DNA of 64,000 nucleotides from positions 4,526,001 through 4,590,000 of the forward strand of contig NZ_SRRO01000001.1 of the NCBI RefSeq assembly GCF_004785795.1. The letters run 5' to 3'. How positions within the stretch are numbered: position 1 is the first letter of the stretch; each line of letters opens with the position of its first letter. Below, in pieces: positions 17,021-27,035 of this stretch. The notes under the pieces are model-generated. The model saw only the letters and a list, made by a program, of their open reading frames with translations, made no database searches and was not told the origin of the DNA. Both the position numbers and the translations under genes were made by a program. The stretch comes from Nocardioides eburneiflavus (lineage in GTDB: Bacteria; Actinomycetota; Actinomycetes; Propionibacteriales; Nocardioidaceae).

Positions 17021-17067
17021 ATGGACAGGCCGGCTACTTCGCCGGCCGACCACGGGGGTCCCACACG

Positions 17068-17295
17068 ATGCTCGGTCCGCTTCCCGCTCTCCACAGGTTC
17101 GCACTCGTCGTCGCCGCGCTCGTCGTCTGCGTCGGCCTCGGACTCTGGTTCGGGGCCATCCCCGAGGTCCCGGTCAACCTCCGCCTCGGCCTGCTCGCGG
17201 GCGGCGCCGCCGGAGCCGCCGCAGCCTTCGTGCTGGTCCACGACTTCCACCACCGCGAGGCCCGCCCCGCCCGCGCCCGTCGGCGCGCCCACTAG
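17068..17295 (+). CDS. Small membrane protein (75 aa)
   Basis: Function not recognised. The 75-residue product has two hydrophobic segments (about 11-30 and 40-56) separated by a short loop, and a basic Arg/His-rich tail, consistent with a two-helix inner membrane protein with the tail in the cytoplasm. The start ATG 17068 has GGGGGT about 10 bases upstream. A Crp/GlxR-like palindrome lies further up, so it may respond to cAMP. It ends 18 bp before azlC, which appears to have its own promoter. Confidence 0.6.
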   Translation: MLGPLPALHRFALVVAALVVCVGLGLWFGAIPEVPVNLRLGLLAGGAAGAAAAFVLVHDFHHREARPARARRRAH

Positions 17296-17301
17296 ATCAC
17301 C

Positions 17302-17316
17302 TAGCCTCGGGGCGTG
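17302..17316 (+). promoter_or_regulatory. Predicted -10 box of a leaderless promoter for azlC
   Basis: TAGCCT (17302-17307), six bases, then GTG at 17314. It lies just downstream of the stop codon of the preceding small membrane protein gene. It would allow azlCD to be expressed independently. Confidence 0.45.
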
Positions 17317-18045
17317 ACCGAGGCCGCCCTGACCCCCGTCGAGCGCTCGGCGATCGTCCGCGACGGCCTGGCGGTGGGCGTGGCCACCGGGGCGTACGGC
17401 GTCGGTTTCGGCGCGGTGTCCGTGTCCTCCGGGCTGAGCGTGGCGCAGACGTGCGCGCTGTCACTGCTCATGTTCACCGGCGCCAGCCAGTTCGCCCTGG
17501 CCGGCGTGGTCGCCGCCGGCGGCGCGCCCCTGTCGGGGGCAGCGACGGCCCTGCTGCTCGGCACCCGCAACACGCTCTACGGCCTCCGGATGGGGCCGCT
17601 GCTCCGGTGGCGCGGCTGGCGGCGGGCTGCGGCCGCACACGTGCTGATCGACGAGTCCACGGCGATGTCGGTCAACCGCGAGACGACCGAGGCGGTGCGG
17701 CTCGGCTTCCTCACGACCGGCGTCTCCGTCTTCGTCCTGTGGAACCTCGCGACCGCGATCGGCGCACTGGCGGGCGAGGCCGTCGGCGACCCCCGGACCT
17801 ACGGGCTCGACGCCGCGGTCGGCGCCGCCTTCCTGGCGCTGCTCTGGCCACGCCTGAAGGACCGTCGCAACATCGTGGTCGCCGCCCTGGCTGCGGCGGT
17901 CGCCCTCACGATGGTCCCGCTCTCGGCGCCGGGCGTGCCGGTGCTCGCCGCCAGCGGCGTGGCGCTCCTCGTCGGCGTGCTGGCGAAGCGGCAGGACCCG
18001 ACCGAGATCCCGGGACCGGACGACGTGGCAGGAGGACACCGCTGA
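17314..18045 (+). CDS. azlC: Branched-chain amino acid exporter, large subunit AzlC
   Basis: A 243-aa membrane protein with about seven hydrophobic helices. Family signatures are the GLAVGVATGAYGVGFG segment, MFTGASQFALAG near residue 50, and LGTRNTLYGL near residue 90. Together with AzlD it forms an exporter of branched-chain amino acids. The GTG start has no ribosome binding site but a -10 box six bases upstream. The stop overlaps the azlD start by one base (TGATG). Confidence 0.93.
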   Translation: MTEAALTPVERSAIVRDGLAVGVATGAYGVGFGAVSVSSGLSVAQTCALSLLMFTGASQFALAGVVAAGGAPLSGAATALLLGTRNTLYGLRMGPLLRWRGWRRAAAAHVLIDESTAMSVNRETTEAVRLGFLTTGVSVFVLWNLATAIGALAGEAVGDPRTYGLDAAVGAAFLALLWPRLKDRRNIVVAALAAAVALTMVPLSAPGVPVLAASGVALLVGVLAKRQDPTEIPGPDDVAGGHR

Positions 18046-18341
18046 TGTGGACCGCCGTCCTGCTGGCCGGCGTGGGCTGCTACCTGCTCAAGCTCACCGG
18101 CCTGTCCCTGCCCGAGCGGGCGCTCGCCCACCCCGCGGTGGAGCGCGTGGCCGACCTCATCCCCGTGGCGCTGCTCGCCGCCCTCGTGGCCGTTCAGGTC
18201 GGCTCGTCCGGCTCCGCGCTGACGTTGGACGCCCGGGCCCTCGGCCTCGGCTTCGCCGCCGTCGCCCTGCTGCTGCGGATGCCGTTCCTCGTCGTGGTCG
18301 TGGGGGCGTCCGTCGTGGCGGCGCTGGCCCGCCTGGTGTGA
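18045..18341 (+). CDS. azlD: Branched-chain amino acid exporter, small subunit AzlD
   Basis: A 98-aa protein with three to four hydrophobic helices and the short LLRMPFLVVVVGA segment typical of AzlD. It acts with AzlC as the small partner of the exporter. GGAGGA lies about seven bases before the ATG at 18045, inside the azlC end, so translation is both coupled and independently primed. It converges with dapB, whose stop is only 16 bp away. Confidence 0.92.
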   Translation: MWTAVLLAGVGCYLLKLTGLSLPERALAHPAVERVADLIPVALLAALVAVQVGSSGSALTLDARALGLGFAAVALLLRMPFLVVVVGASVVAALARLV

Positions 18342-18357
18342 GGTCTCCCGCGCGAGG

Positions 18358-19152
<795 letters not shown>

Positions 19153-19206
19153 TCACCAGAGTGGCGGTGGCTGACTGGTGGACCAGGGTCTGGCAGGCTG
19201 TGGGCC

Positions 19207-19722
19207 ATGCCTGCCTCGACCATCCCGCCGCGCATCAAGTGGGCCGTCGACCTCATGGACGTCCAGCCGGGCGACCAGGTCCTCGAGATCGGCTGCGGGC
19301 CCGGCGCCGGCGCCGAGGCCATCTGCAGCAAGCTGGAGACCGGCAAGCTGTTCGCGATCGACCGCTCCGAGTCCGGCGTGGACCGCACCAAGCGCCGCAA
19401 CCAGAAGTACGTCGACGCCGGCCGGCTCGTCGTACGCCAGATCGACCTCGCCACGCTGCGGGTGCCGGTCAAGCGGCTCAACAAGGTCTTCGCGTTCAAC
19501 GTGAACCTCTTCTGGGTGCGCGCCTGCGACGACGAGGTCGCCCTGCTCCACGAGCGGGTCGTCCCCGGCGGCGCCGTCTACCTCTTCTACGAGGCCGCAC
19601 GTCCCGAGCTGGTGCCCAACATCGTCAAGAAGGCCTCCGAGAACCTGCTGCGCGGCGGCTTCCGCGTCAGCGTGGTGGAGCAAAAGGCTCCCCCGGTCAT
19701 CGGGATCATCGCGCGCAGGTGA
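19207..19722 (+). CDS. Class I SAM-dependent methyltransferase
   Basis: A 171-aa methyltransferase. The glycine-rich SAM motif VLEIGCGPGAGAEAI is at about residues 25-39, and the acidic residue after strand 2 is Asp57 in FAIDRS. The usual C-terminal strands are short (VFAFNVNLFW, VVPGGAVYLFYE). Substrate unknown. It resembles small-molecule methyltransferases in size. It is convergent with the M16 peptidase gene, with 302 bp of repeats in between. Confidence 0.85.
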   Translation: MPASTIPPRIKWAVDLMDVQPGDQVLEIGCGPGAGAEAICSKLETGKLFAIDRSESGVDRTKRRNQKYVDAGRLVVRQIDLATLRVPVKRLNKVFAFNVNLFWVRACDDEVALLHERVVPGGAVYLFYEAARPELVPNIVKKASENLLRGGFRVSVVEQKAPPVIGIIARR

Positions 19723-19754
19723 TCGCCGGACGGAGCGGAGCTCCGGACGGCGAT

Positions 19755-19995
19755 CCCTGGTGGTTGAGCAGCGAGCGCGACCGAGGCACGAGGTCGCGAC
19801 CGAGCGTGTCGAGACCCGGAGAGCCGGGAAGCATGCTCAACCACAGGGCCTTGGTTTCGACACGCTCGCTGCGCTCGCTGCTCAACCAGCGGCCGTCCGG
19901 GTCCGCTCGCTGCTCAACCAGCGGCCGTCCGGGTCCGCTCGCTGCTCAACCAGCGGCCGTCCGGGTCCGCTCGCTGCGCTCGCTGCTCAACCAGG
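19755..19995. repeat. REP1 palindromic repeat with inverted copy and 32-bp tandem array
   Basis: A left unit (about 19760-19826) begins TGGTTGAGCAGCGAGCG and ends GAGCGTGTCGAGACCC. An inverted unit (19852-19888) ends GCTGCGCTCGCTGCTCAACC. The inverted end then continues as a tandem array of a 32-bp unit beginning GCTCAACCAGCGGCCGTCCG at 19880, 19912 and 19944. The last unit is lengthened by nine bases. The 302-bp gap between the convergent methyltransferase and M16 genes holds nothing else. It may also act as a terminator on both strands. Confidence 0.85.
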
Positions 19996-20024
19996 GACTG
20001 TGATGCTCGGCTGCTCGACCCGCC

Positions 20025-21332
20025 CTACTTCGTCGGCCCCACGACCGCGAGCAGCTCGGGCTGGGTGAACAGCTCGTTCGCCAGCAGGGCGACGTCCTCG
20101 ACCGTGACGGCCTCGATGCGGGCGACGACCTCGTCGATCGTGAGCAGCTCGTCGTGGACCAGCTCGGCCTTGCCGATGCGCGACATCCGCGAGCCGGAGT
20201 CCTCCAGGCCGAGCACGAGGCCGCCCTTGAGCTGGCCCTTGCCGCGCTCGACCTCCTCGGTGGTCAGGCCGTCGGCGGCCACCTTGGCGAGCTCGTTGCG
20301 CACGGTCTCGAGCACCGCGTCGTACTTGCCGGGCAGGCAGCCCACGGAGACGCCCACGACGCCGGCGTCGGCGTGGTGGGTGGCGAAGGAGTAGACCGAG
20401 TAGGCCAGCCCGCGCAGCTCGCGCACCTCCTGGAACAGCCGGGAGGACGTGCCGCCGCCGAGGGCGGTGTTGAGCACGCCGAGGGCGTAGCGCCGCGGGT
20501 CGGTGCGCGTGATGCCCTTGACGCCGAGGACGAGGTTGACCTGCTCCTGGGGGCGTACGGTCCGGGACTCGCCGGCGGTGACACGACGCGCCTTCTCCGA
20601 CTGCTCGGTGTGTGTCGGGGCGGCCTCGGCGTCGAGGAAGCCGCCGCGGCCGAACGCCTGCCGGACCTGGCGCACCACGGACGTGTGGTCGATGTTGCCG
20701 GCCACCGAGATGACCATGTTGTCGGGTCGGTAGTGGCGGACGTAGAAGCGGTGGATCTGCGCGCGCGTCATCGCGGTGATGGACGCCTCGGTGCCGGCGA
20801 TCGGGCGCCCGAGCGGGGTGTCGCCCCACGCCTGCTGGGCGAAGAGGTTGTGCACCACGTCGTCGGGGTCGTCGTCGTGCATGGCGATCTCGTCGAGGAT
20901 GACGTCACGCTCGGCCTCGACGTCGGCCTCGGTGATCGTGGAGGCGGTGACCATGTCGCCGAGCACGTCGACCGCTGTGGGGAGGTCCTCGTCGAGCACC
21001 CGCGCGTGGAAGACGGTGTACTCCTTGGTGGTGAAGGCGTTGAACTCGCCACCCACCGCGTCGAGCGCGACCGAGATGTCCATCGCGCTGCGCTCCGGGG
21101 TGCCCTTGAAGAGCAGGTGCTCGAGGAAGTGCGAGCAGCCGTGCAGCGCCGGCGTCTCGTCGCGTGATCCCACCGCGACCCACACGCCGATGCTCGCCGA
21201 GCGGGTGCCGGCCATCTGCTCGGTGACGATCCGCAGGCCGCTGGGCAGGACCGTGCGGCGTACGCGGGAGGTCACCGCGCCGTCGGCGTCCTTGACGGTG
21301 TGGAGGGTGCGGGTGGTGCCGTTCTTCTGCAC
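20025..21332 (-). CDS. M16-family zinc metallopeptidase
   Basis: A 435-aa peptidase of the pitrilysin/processing-peptidase family. The inverted zinc motif HFLEH is complete (His68, Glu71, His72), and the distal Glu lies in the ERDVILDEIAMH region about 75 residues later. The C-terminal half is the usual inactive M16 fold with GLAYSVYSF and LPGKYDAVLE. It lies directly downstream of pnp, as PepR does in Mycobacterium. A role in turnover of small peptides is likely but not shown. Confidence 0.93.
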   Translation of the reverse strand: MQKNGTTRTLHTVKDADGAVTSRVRRTVLPSGLRIVTEQMAGTRSASIGVWVAVGSRDETPALHGCSHFLEHLLFKGTPERSAMDISVALDAVGGEFNAFTTKEYTVFHARVLDEDLPTAVDVLGDMVTASTITEADVEAERDVILDEIAMHDDDPDDVVHNLFAQQAWGDTPLGRPIAGTEASITAMTRAQIHRFYVRHYRPDNMVISVAGNIDHTSVVRQVRQAFGRGGFLDAEAAPTHTEQSEKARRVTAGESRTVRPQEQVNLVLGVKGITRTDPRRYALGVLNTALGGGTSSRLFQEVRELRGLAYSVYSFATHHADAGVVGVSVGCLPGKYDAVLETVRNELAKVAADGLTTEEVERGKGQLKGGLVLGLEDSGSRMSRIGKAELVHDELLTIDEVVARIEAVTVEDVALLANELFTQPELLAVVGPTK

Positions 21333-21416
21333 AGGGGTCCTTCCGGGGTGGGGTGAAGCGCCACGACCGGCCGGCCTGTCGGCCGACCGGTCGTGGGGTG
21401 GAGCGTCAGGCGAGGA

Positions 21417-23645
21417 TCACTCGTCGCCGGCCTCGGCCGACTCCTCGGCGGCCTCGGCGTCGGACTCCTCGACCACCGGGACCAGCGACAGCTTGCCGCG
21501 GTCGTCGATCTCGGCGATGGAGACCTGGACCTTCTGGCCCACCGAGAGCACGTCCTCGACGGCCTCGACGCGCTTGCCGCCGGCGAGGGCGCGGAGCTTG
21601 CTGATGTGCAGCAGCCCGTCCTTGCCCGGCATCAGCGAGACGAAGGCACCGAAGTTGGTCGTCTTCACGACCGTGCCGAGGTAGCGCTCGCCGACCTCGG
21701 GCATCGTCGGGTTGGCGATCGCGTTGACCGCGGCCTTGGCGGCCTCCGCGGCCTCGCCGTTGGTCGCACCGATGTAGACCGTGCCGTCGTCCTCGATGGA
21801 CAGCGTCGCGCCCGTGTCGTCCTGGATCTGGTTGATGACCTTGCCCTTGGGACCGATCACCTCGCCGATCTTGTCGACGGGGACGCGGATGGTGATGATG
21901 CGCGGCGCGTGGACCGACATCTCCTCCGGGGCGTCGATCGCCTCGGCCATCACGTCGAGGATCGCCAGGCGCGCGTCGCGGGCCTGGGTCAGCGCGGCGG
22001 CCAGGACCTCGGCGGGGATGCCGTCGAGCTTGGTGTCGAGCTGGAGCGCGGTGACGAACTCGCGGGTGCCGGCGACCTTGAAGTCCATGTCGCCGAACGC
22101 GTCCTCGGCGCCGAGGATGTCGGTCAGCGCGACGTAGCGGGTCTCGCCGTCGACCTCGTCGGAGATGAGGCCCATCGCGATGCCGGCGACGGAGGCCTTG
22201 AGCGGCACACCGGCCTGGAGCAGCGACAGCGTCGAGGCGCAGACCGAGCCCATCGAGGTGGAGCCGTTGGAGCCCATGGCCTCGGAGAGCTGGCGGATCG
22301 CGTAGGGGAACTCCTCGCGCGAGGGCAGCACCGGCAGGAGGGCACGGCGCGCCAGGGCGCCGTGGCCGACCTCACGACGCTTGGGCGAGCCCACGCGGCC
22401 GGTCTCGCCGGTGGAGAACGGCGGGAACACGTACTTGTGCATGTAGCGGCGGTGCTTCTCCGGCGACAGCGTGTCGAGCTGCTGCTCCATCTTGAGCATG
22501 TCGAGAGTGGTGACACCCAGGATCTGGGTCTCGCCGCGCTCGAACAGCGCCGAGCCGTGCACGCGCGGGATCACGTTGGTCTCGGCGTGCAGCGGACGGA
22601 TGTCGGCGAGGCCGCGGCCGTCGATGCGGACCTTGTCGCGCAGCACGCGCTGGCGGACCAGGCTCTTGGTGAGCGAGCGGAACGCCGCGCCGATCTCCTT
22701 CTCGCGACCCTCGAACTGGCCGGCGAGCTTCTCGAGCAGCGCGCCCTTGATCTCGTCGACCTTGAGCTCGCGCTCCTGCTTGTCGCCGATGGTCATCGCG
22801 GCGGCGGTGTCGTCCTTGGCCGCGGCCTCGACGGCGGCGTAGACGTCGTCCTCGTAGTCGAGGAAGACCGGGAAGTCCTGGACCGGCTTGGCGGCCTCGG
22901 CGGCCAGCTGGGCCTGGGCCTCGACGAGCTGCTTGATGAAGGGCTTCGCGGCGTCGAGGCCACCGGCCACGACGTCCTCGGTGGGCGCCTGCGCACCGTT
23001 CTGCACGAGGGCGAAGGTGTCCTCCGGCGCCTCGGCCTCGACCATCATGATGGCGACGTCACCGGACTCGGTGACGCGGCCGGCGACGACCATGTCGAAG
23101 ACGGCCGACTCGAGCTGCTCGTGGGTCGGGAAGGCCACCCACTGCCCCTCGATCAGCGCGACGCGCACGCCACCGACGGGGCCGGAGAACGGCAGCCCGG
23201 AGAGCTGCGTGGACAGCGACGCGGCGTTGATGGCCAGCACGTCGTAGGGCATGTTGGGGTCGAGGGCCATCACGGTGATGACGACCTGGACCTCGTTGCG
23301 CAGGCCCTTCTTGAAGGTCGGGCGCAGCGGGCGGTCGATCAGGCGGCAGGTGAGGATCGCGTCCTCGCCCGGGCGACCCTCGGACCGGAAGAACGAGCCG
23401 GGAATCTGGCCCACGGCGTACATCCGCTCCTCGACGTCGATCGTGAGGGGGAAGAAGTCGAAGTGGTCCTTGGGCGTCTTGCCCGCGGTCGTCGCCGAGA
23501 GCAGCATGGTCTCGTCGTCGAGGTAGGCGGTGACGGAGCCGGCGGCCTGACGGGCCAGGAGGCCGGTCTCGAACTTGACGGTGCGCTTGCCGAACTTGCC
23601 GTTGTCGAGGACGGTCTCGACAGCGGAGATGATGGGTTCACTCAT
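21417..23645 (-). CDS. pnp: Polynucleotide phosphorylase / guanosine pentaphosphate synthetase
   Basis: 3'-5' exoribonuclease and polymerase of 742 aa. In actinobacteria the enzyme can also make pppGpp-type nucleotides. Two RNase PH domains flank an alpha-helical linker. The second RNase PH domain has the [20 protein letters not shown] segment. Then come a KH domain ([15 protein letters not shown]) and an S1 domain ([15 protein letters not shown]). The C-terminal tail is acidic. ATG 23645 gives the expected [11 protein letters not shown] start; the frame is open farther upstream but unlike the family. It is downstream of rpsO, the normal arrangement. Confidence 0.97.
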   Translation of the reverse strand: MSEPIISAVETVLDNGKFGKRTVKFETGLLARQAAGSVTAYLDDETMLLSATTAGKTPKDHFDFFPLTIDVEERMYAVGQIPGSFFRSEGRPGEDAILTCRLIDRPLRPTFKKGLRNEVQVVITVMALDPNMPYDVLAINAASLSTQLSGLPFSGPVGGVRVALIEGQWVAFPTHEQLESAVFDMVVAGRVTESGDVAIMMVEAEAPEDTFALVQNGAQAPTEDVVAGGLDAAKPFIKQLVEAQAQLAAEAAKPVQDFPVFLDYEDDVYAAVEAAAKDDTAAAMTIGDKQERELKVDEIKGALLEKLAGQFEGREKEIGAAFRSLTKSLVRQRVLRDKVRIDGRGLADIRPLHAETNVIPRVHGSALFERGETQILGVTTLDMLKMEQQLDTLSPEKHRRYMHKYVFPPFSTGETGRVGSPKRREVGHGALARRALLPVLPSREEFPYAIRQLSEAMGSNGSTSMGSVCASTLSLLQAGVPLKASVAGIAMGLISDEVDGETRYVALTDILGAEDAFGDMDFKVAGTREFVTALQLDTKLDGIPAEVLAAALTQARDARLAILDVMAEAIDAPEEMSVHAPRIITIRVPVDKIGEVIGPKGKVINQIQDDTGATLSIEDDGTVYIGATNGEAAEAAKAAVNAIANPTMPEVGERYLGTVVKTTNFGAFVSLMPGKDGLLHISKLRALAGGKRVEAVEDVLSVGQKVQVSIAEIDDRGKLSLVPVVEESDAEAAEESAEAGDE

Positions 23646-23883
23646 GGAAGCAGGATCCTGCTTTCTCTTCGCGGAGCGATCCGCGGCGTCCACCCCTCAT
23701 GTGGTGGACCATCGAAGGTCCCGCGGGGCCGGTCTTCGATCGAGGCCCGCAGATCGTCCGCAGCCGGAGGCTGGAGGATCTGAAGGCCACTACCGAGGAC
23801 CGGGCGACGAGGCGGGTCGCTCCTGTTGGGTGGTTGTTCAGTTGTGCCGGGTCGACACTAGCGCGATCGGACCCGGATGTGAG

Positions 23884-23916
23884 AGGAGCGGCCCCCCGTG
23901 GCGGGGAGCCGCTCCT
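23884..23916 (-). terminator. rpsO-pnp intergenic hairpin
   Basis: Arms 23884-23892 and 23908-23916 (AGGAGCGGC with GCCGCTCCT) pair perfectly, and inner C/G tracts can extend the stem with a mismatch. It lies eight bases after the rpsO stop and about 240 bases before pnp. It could terminate most rpsO transcripts or be a processing site as in the E. coli rpsO-pnp operon. The remaining gap to pnp shows no gene. Confidence 0.65.
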
Positions 23917-23923
23917 GACGCGG

Positions 23924-24199
23924 TCAGCGTCGCAGGCCGAGGCGCTCGATGATGGAGCGGTAGCGCTCGATCTCGGTCTTCTGCAGGTAGTTGAGCAGAC
24001 GACGGCGCTGGCCCACGAGGAGCAGCAGGCCACGACGGCTGTGGTGGTCGTGCTTGTGCGTCTTGAGGTGCTCGGTGAGGTGCGAGATGCGGTGGCTGAG
24101 CAGCGCGATCTGGACCTCGGGGGAACCGGTGTCGCCCTCGGTCAGGGCGTACTCGGCGATGATCTTCTTCTTGGTCTCCGCGTCGGTACCAATCGACAT
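23924..24199 (-). CDS. rpsO: 30S ribosomal protein S15
   Basis: S15 (91 aa) binds 16S rRNA in the central domain and nucleates platform assembly. The sequence is typical over its whole length: [20 protein letters not shown], the [19 protein letters not shown] block and a C-terminal [10 protein letters not shown] helix. A strong AAGGAG lies five bases before the ATG. It is followed by pnp after a hairpin. Confidence 0.98.
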   Translation of the reverse strand: MSIGTDAETKKKIIAEYALTEGDTGSPEVQIALLSHRISHLTEHLKTHKHDHHSRRGLLLLVGQRRRLLNYLQKTEIERYRSIIERLGLRR

Positions 24200-24380
24200 G
24201 GGGGCTCCTTCGGTTCTCGTTGCGCGGCGCGCCCGGGCCTGTTCACCGGGGCACTCTGGTTCCGCGGCCGTCGTGACGGCGTGTCGCCCGTCGGGGCAAC
24301 CGCAGAAGCATATCGAGGCGCCGGACCTGTGGACCAATCCGCGCCGCGCTCCGAGGACGTACGAACCCCTCAGAGGGTCC

Positions 24381-24647
24381 TCAGACGGCCGGCGGGGGCG
24401 GCGGGTCGGACTCGTCCGTGCGCTGCGTGGTGGCCTGGCGGCCGTGCGCGTCGGTCGTGGTGGCCGTCGTGGTGTGGCGACGCTTGGTGCTCTGCTGGAC
24501 GACGGTGAGCACCAGCCACATCGCACCGGCGAGGACCAGGATCCAGCCGAGGGTGTTGACCTGGAGCGGCCCGATCTGCTGCTCGGTGAACGCGAGCGAC
24601 AGGATCAGTCCGACGACGATGAGGCCGATCGGCCCTCCGAAACCCAT
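24381..24647 (-). CDS. Small membrane protein, DUF6458-like
   Basis: An 88-aa protein with two hydrophobic helices (about residues 6-21 and 32-50) and a hydrophilic tail rich in Thr, Arg, His and Pro. The N-terminal [19 protein letters not shown] resembles DUF6458 proteins of actinobacteria. Function unknown. AAGGAG lies seven bases before the ATG. It is divergent from the molybdopterin oxidoreductase and upstream of rpsO on the same strand. Confidence 0.75.
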   Translation of the reverse strand: MGFGGPIGLIVVGLILSLAFTEQQIGPLQVNTLGWILVLAGAMWLVLTVVQQSTKRRHTTTATTTDAHGRQATTQRTDESDPPPPPAV

Positions 24648-24763
24648 GACGGTCTCCTTCTTGTTGGGGGATGCTGCCCGGTCTGGACCGGGCGCGGCAG
24701 AGTCTGGCCTGCGAGCCGTCGCGTGTCACCCCCCTGCGGGGTGCCCCGTGCGACGATCGCCCC

Positions 24764-26896
24764 ATGGCAGCGGAGAAGCGGATCGGCGTGTGCAACCTGT
24801 GCGAGGCGATCTGCGGCCTCGAGCTGACGATCGAGGGCCGCGAGGTCGTCGGGGTGCGCGGCAACCCGGCCGACCCCCTGTCGCGCGGCCACGTCTGCCC
24901 GAAGGGCGTCGCGATCGCCGACGTGTACGCCGACCCGGACAGGCTGCGGCGCCCGGTGCGCCGCGTCGGCGAGGGGGCCGACGCCCGCTGGGAGCAGATC
25001 GGCTGGGACGAGGCGTACGACCTGGTCGCCGACAACCTCGCGCGCGTCATCAACGAGCACGGGGACGACGCGCTGGGCGTCTACCTCGGCAACCCCAACG
25101 TCCACAGCCTCGGCTCGATGACCCACGGCACGGCGATGTTCAAGTCGTTCCGGACGAGGAACCGATTCTCCGCCACCTCGGTGGATCAGCTCCCCCACCA
25201 GCTGGTGGCGCACCTCATGTTCGGCCACCAGCTGTTCCTGCCGATCCCCGACGTCGACCGCACCTCGTGGTTCCTGGTCGTCGGCGGCAACCCGATGGCC
25301 TCCAACGGCAGCCTGATGACGGTGCCCGACTTCCCCCAGCGCGTGCGCGACCTCAAGGCGCGCGGCGGCCGGATGGTTGTCCTCGACCCGCGCCGCACCG
25401 AGACCGCCAAGGTGGCCGACGAGCACCACTTCGTCCGGCCCGGGACCGATGCGTGGGTGTTGCTGGCGATGCTGCACGTCCTCACCGCCGAGACCACGCC
25501 GGAGACCACGCCGGCCGTCGCGCCGTACGTCGACGGGGCCGACACCGTGACGGACCTCGTCGCGGAGTTCACCCCCGAGCGGGCCGAGGCGATGAGCGGC
25601 CTGCCGGCCGACGTCGTACGCCGTCTCGCCCACGAGCTCCTGGCGGCCGACGCGGGCGTCGTCTACAGCCGGGTCGGCGTCTCGGCCGGGCCGTGGGGCA
25701 CCGTGTGCCAGTGGGCGGTCAACTGCCTCAACGTCCTCAGCGGCAACCTCGACCGGCCGGGCGGTGCCATGTTCACCACGCCGGCGATCGACGCGGTGGG
25801 CACCGGGCTGATCGGGCGCGGCCACCACGACGCGTGGCGCTCGCGGGTCCGCGGCCTGCCCGAGACCGCCGGCGAGCTGCCGGTCGCGGCGCTGCGCGAG
25901 GAGATCGAGACGCCCGGCGAGGGCCAGGTCCGCGCCTTGCTCACGGTCGCCGGCAACCCCGTGCTCTCGACGCCCGACGGCGCCAGGCTCGACGCCGCGC
26001 TGCGCGGCCTCGACTTCATGGCCGCCGTCGACATCTACGTCAACGAGACGACACGCCACGCCGACGTGATCCTGCCGTCGACCACCGCGCTGGAGCGCGA
26101 CCACTACGACCTGGTCTTCCACCTGCTCGCCGTGCGGGACACGGCGCGGTTCACCCCGGCGGTGTTCGACAAGGACCCCGACCAGCGTCACGACTGGCAG
26201 ATCTTCCGCGAGATCACGCTGCGCACGACCGCCCGGCTGACCCGCAAGGCGCCGCTGAAGAAGCGTCTCGTGCAGCGCGCGCGACTGACCGCGAGCCCCA
26301 CCTTCCTCGTCGGGCAGCTGCTGCGCCGTGGGTCGAGCGGGGTCACCCTCACGAAGCTGCGGGCCCGCCCCGCCGGCATCGACCTCGGCCCGCTGCGCGG
26401 CGGCCAGCTCCCCGGACGGCTGCCGTCGAGGACCAAGCGCCTCGACCTGGCGCCGACGCTGGTGGTCGAGGACGTCGCCCGGCTCGCCGCCGTCCCCGCG
26501 CCGACGGGCGACGACCTCCTGCTGATCGGCCGTCGGCACCAGCGCGACTGCAACTCCTGGATGCACAACTCCGAGCGGCTCACCAAGGGACGTCCGCGGC
26601 ACCAGCTGCTGATGAACCCCGGCGACCTCGCCGCACGCAGCATCGCCGACGGGGCACGCGTACGGATCACCTCCCGTGTCGGCTCGGTCGAGGTCGACGT
26701 CGCCGCGTCCGACGACCTGATGCCGGGCGTGGTGTCACTCCCCCACGGCTACGGACACGCCGCTGACGGTGTCCTGATGGGCCGCAGCCGCGAGGTGCCG
26801 GGGGTCTCGGTCAACGACCTCACCGACCCCGAGCGGCTCGACGTGTCCGGCAACGCCGCGCTCAACGGCGTGCCGGTCGAGGTCACCGCCTGCTGA
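24764..26896 (+). CDS. Molybdopterin-dependent oxidoreductase (formate dehydrogenase/BisC-like)
   Basis: A 710-aa oxidoreductase binding a bis-MGD molybdenum cofactor. The N-terminus carries a [4Fe-4S] motif with Cys10, Cys13, Cys17 and Cys45. LGNPNVHSLG and VVGGNPMASNG follow, then RRTETAKVAD and the C-terminal MoCo-binding domain (WMHNSERLTKG, GARVRITSRVGSVEVDV). No twin-arginine signal is seen, so it is cytoplasmic. No partner subunit or MoCo biosynthesis gene is nearby. The substrate cannot be told; the family includes formate dehydrogenases and nitrate or sulfoxide reductases. Confidence 0.88.
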   Translation: MAAEKRIGVCNLCEAICGLELTIEGREVVGVRGNPADPLSRGHVCPKGVAIADVYADPDRLRRPVRRVGEGADARWEQIGWDEAYDLVADNLARVINEHGDDALGVYLGNPNVHSLGSMTHGTAMFKSFRTRNRFSATSVDQLPHQLVAHLMFGHQLFLPIPDVDRTSWFLVVGGNPMASNGSLMTVPDFPQRVRDLKARGGRMVVLDPRRTETAKVADEHHFVRPGTDAWVLLAMLHVLTAETTPETTPAVAPYVDGADTVTDLVAEFTPERAEAMSGLPADVVRRLAHELLAADAGVVYSRVGVSAGPWGTVCQWAVNCLNVLSGNLDRPGGAMFTTPAIDAVGTGLIGRGHHDAWRSRVRGLPETAGELPVAALREEIETPGEGQVRALLTVAGNPVLSTPDGARLDAALRGLDFMAAVDIYVNETTRHADVILPSTTALERDHYDLVFHLLAVRDTARFTPAVFDKDPDQRHDWQIFREITLRTTARLTRKAPLKKRLVQRARLTASPTFLVGQLLRRGSSGVTLTKLRARPAGIDLGPLRGGQLPGRLPSRTKRLDLAPTLVVEDVARLAAVPAPTGDDLLLIGRRHQRDCNSWMHNSERLTKGRPRHQLLMNPGDLAARSIADGARVRITSRVGSVEVDVAASDDLMPGVVSLPHGYGHAADGVLMGRSREVPGVSVNDLTDPERLDVSGNAALNGVPVEVTAC

Positions 26897-26955
26897 CGTC
26901 GCGCGGCGCAGCGGCAGGTCGCGCGGCGCCCGGGCTCGGTAACTGCCTCATAACA

Positions 26956-26988
26956 GCACTCCCGCCCCATCGGTGGGGGCGGGAGTGC
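26956..26988. terminator. Bidirectional terminator hairpin, 13-bp stem
   Basis: Arms 26956-26968 and 26976-26988 (GCACTCCCGCCCC with its complement) pair perfectly around a seven-base loop. It sits between the convergent molybdopterin enzyme and mannitol IIA genes. Confidence 0.85.
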
Positions 26989-27035
26989 GAGGACGGACCC
27001 GTGACCGGGCGTGAGGTGGGACGACGGGCGCCGGG

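Noticed and set aside
19755..19995. Possible CRISPR array, because of 32-bp tandem units
   Set aside because: The units are adjoining without spacers and are parts of a palindromic element.
21393..23783. 796-codon open frame on the plus strand
   Set aside because: It is antisense to pnp and has shadow composition (Arg, Gly, His, Asp).
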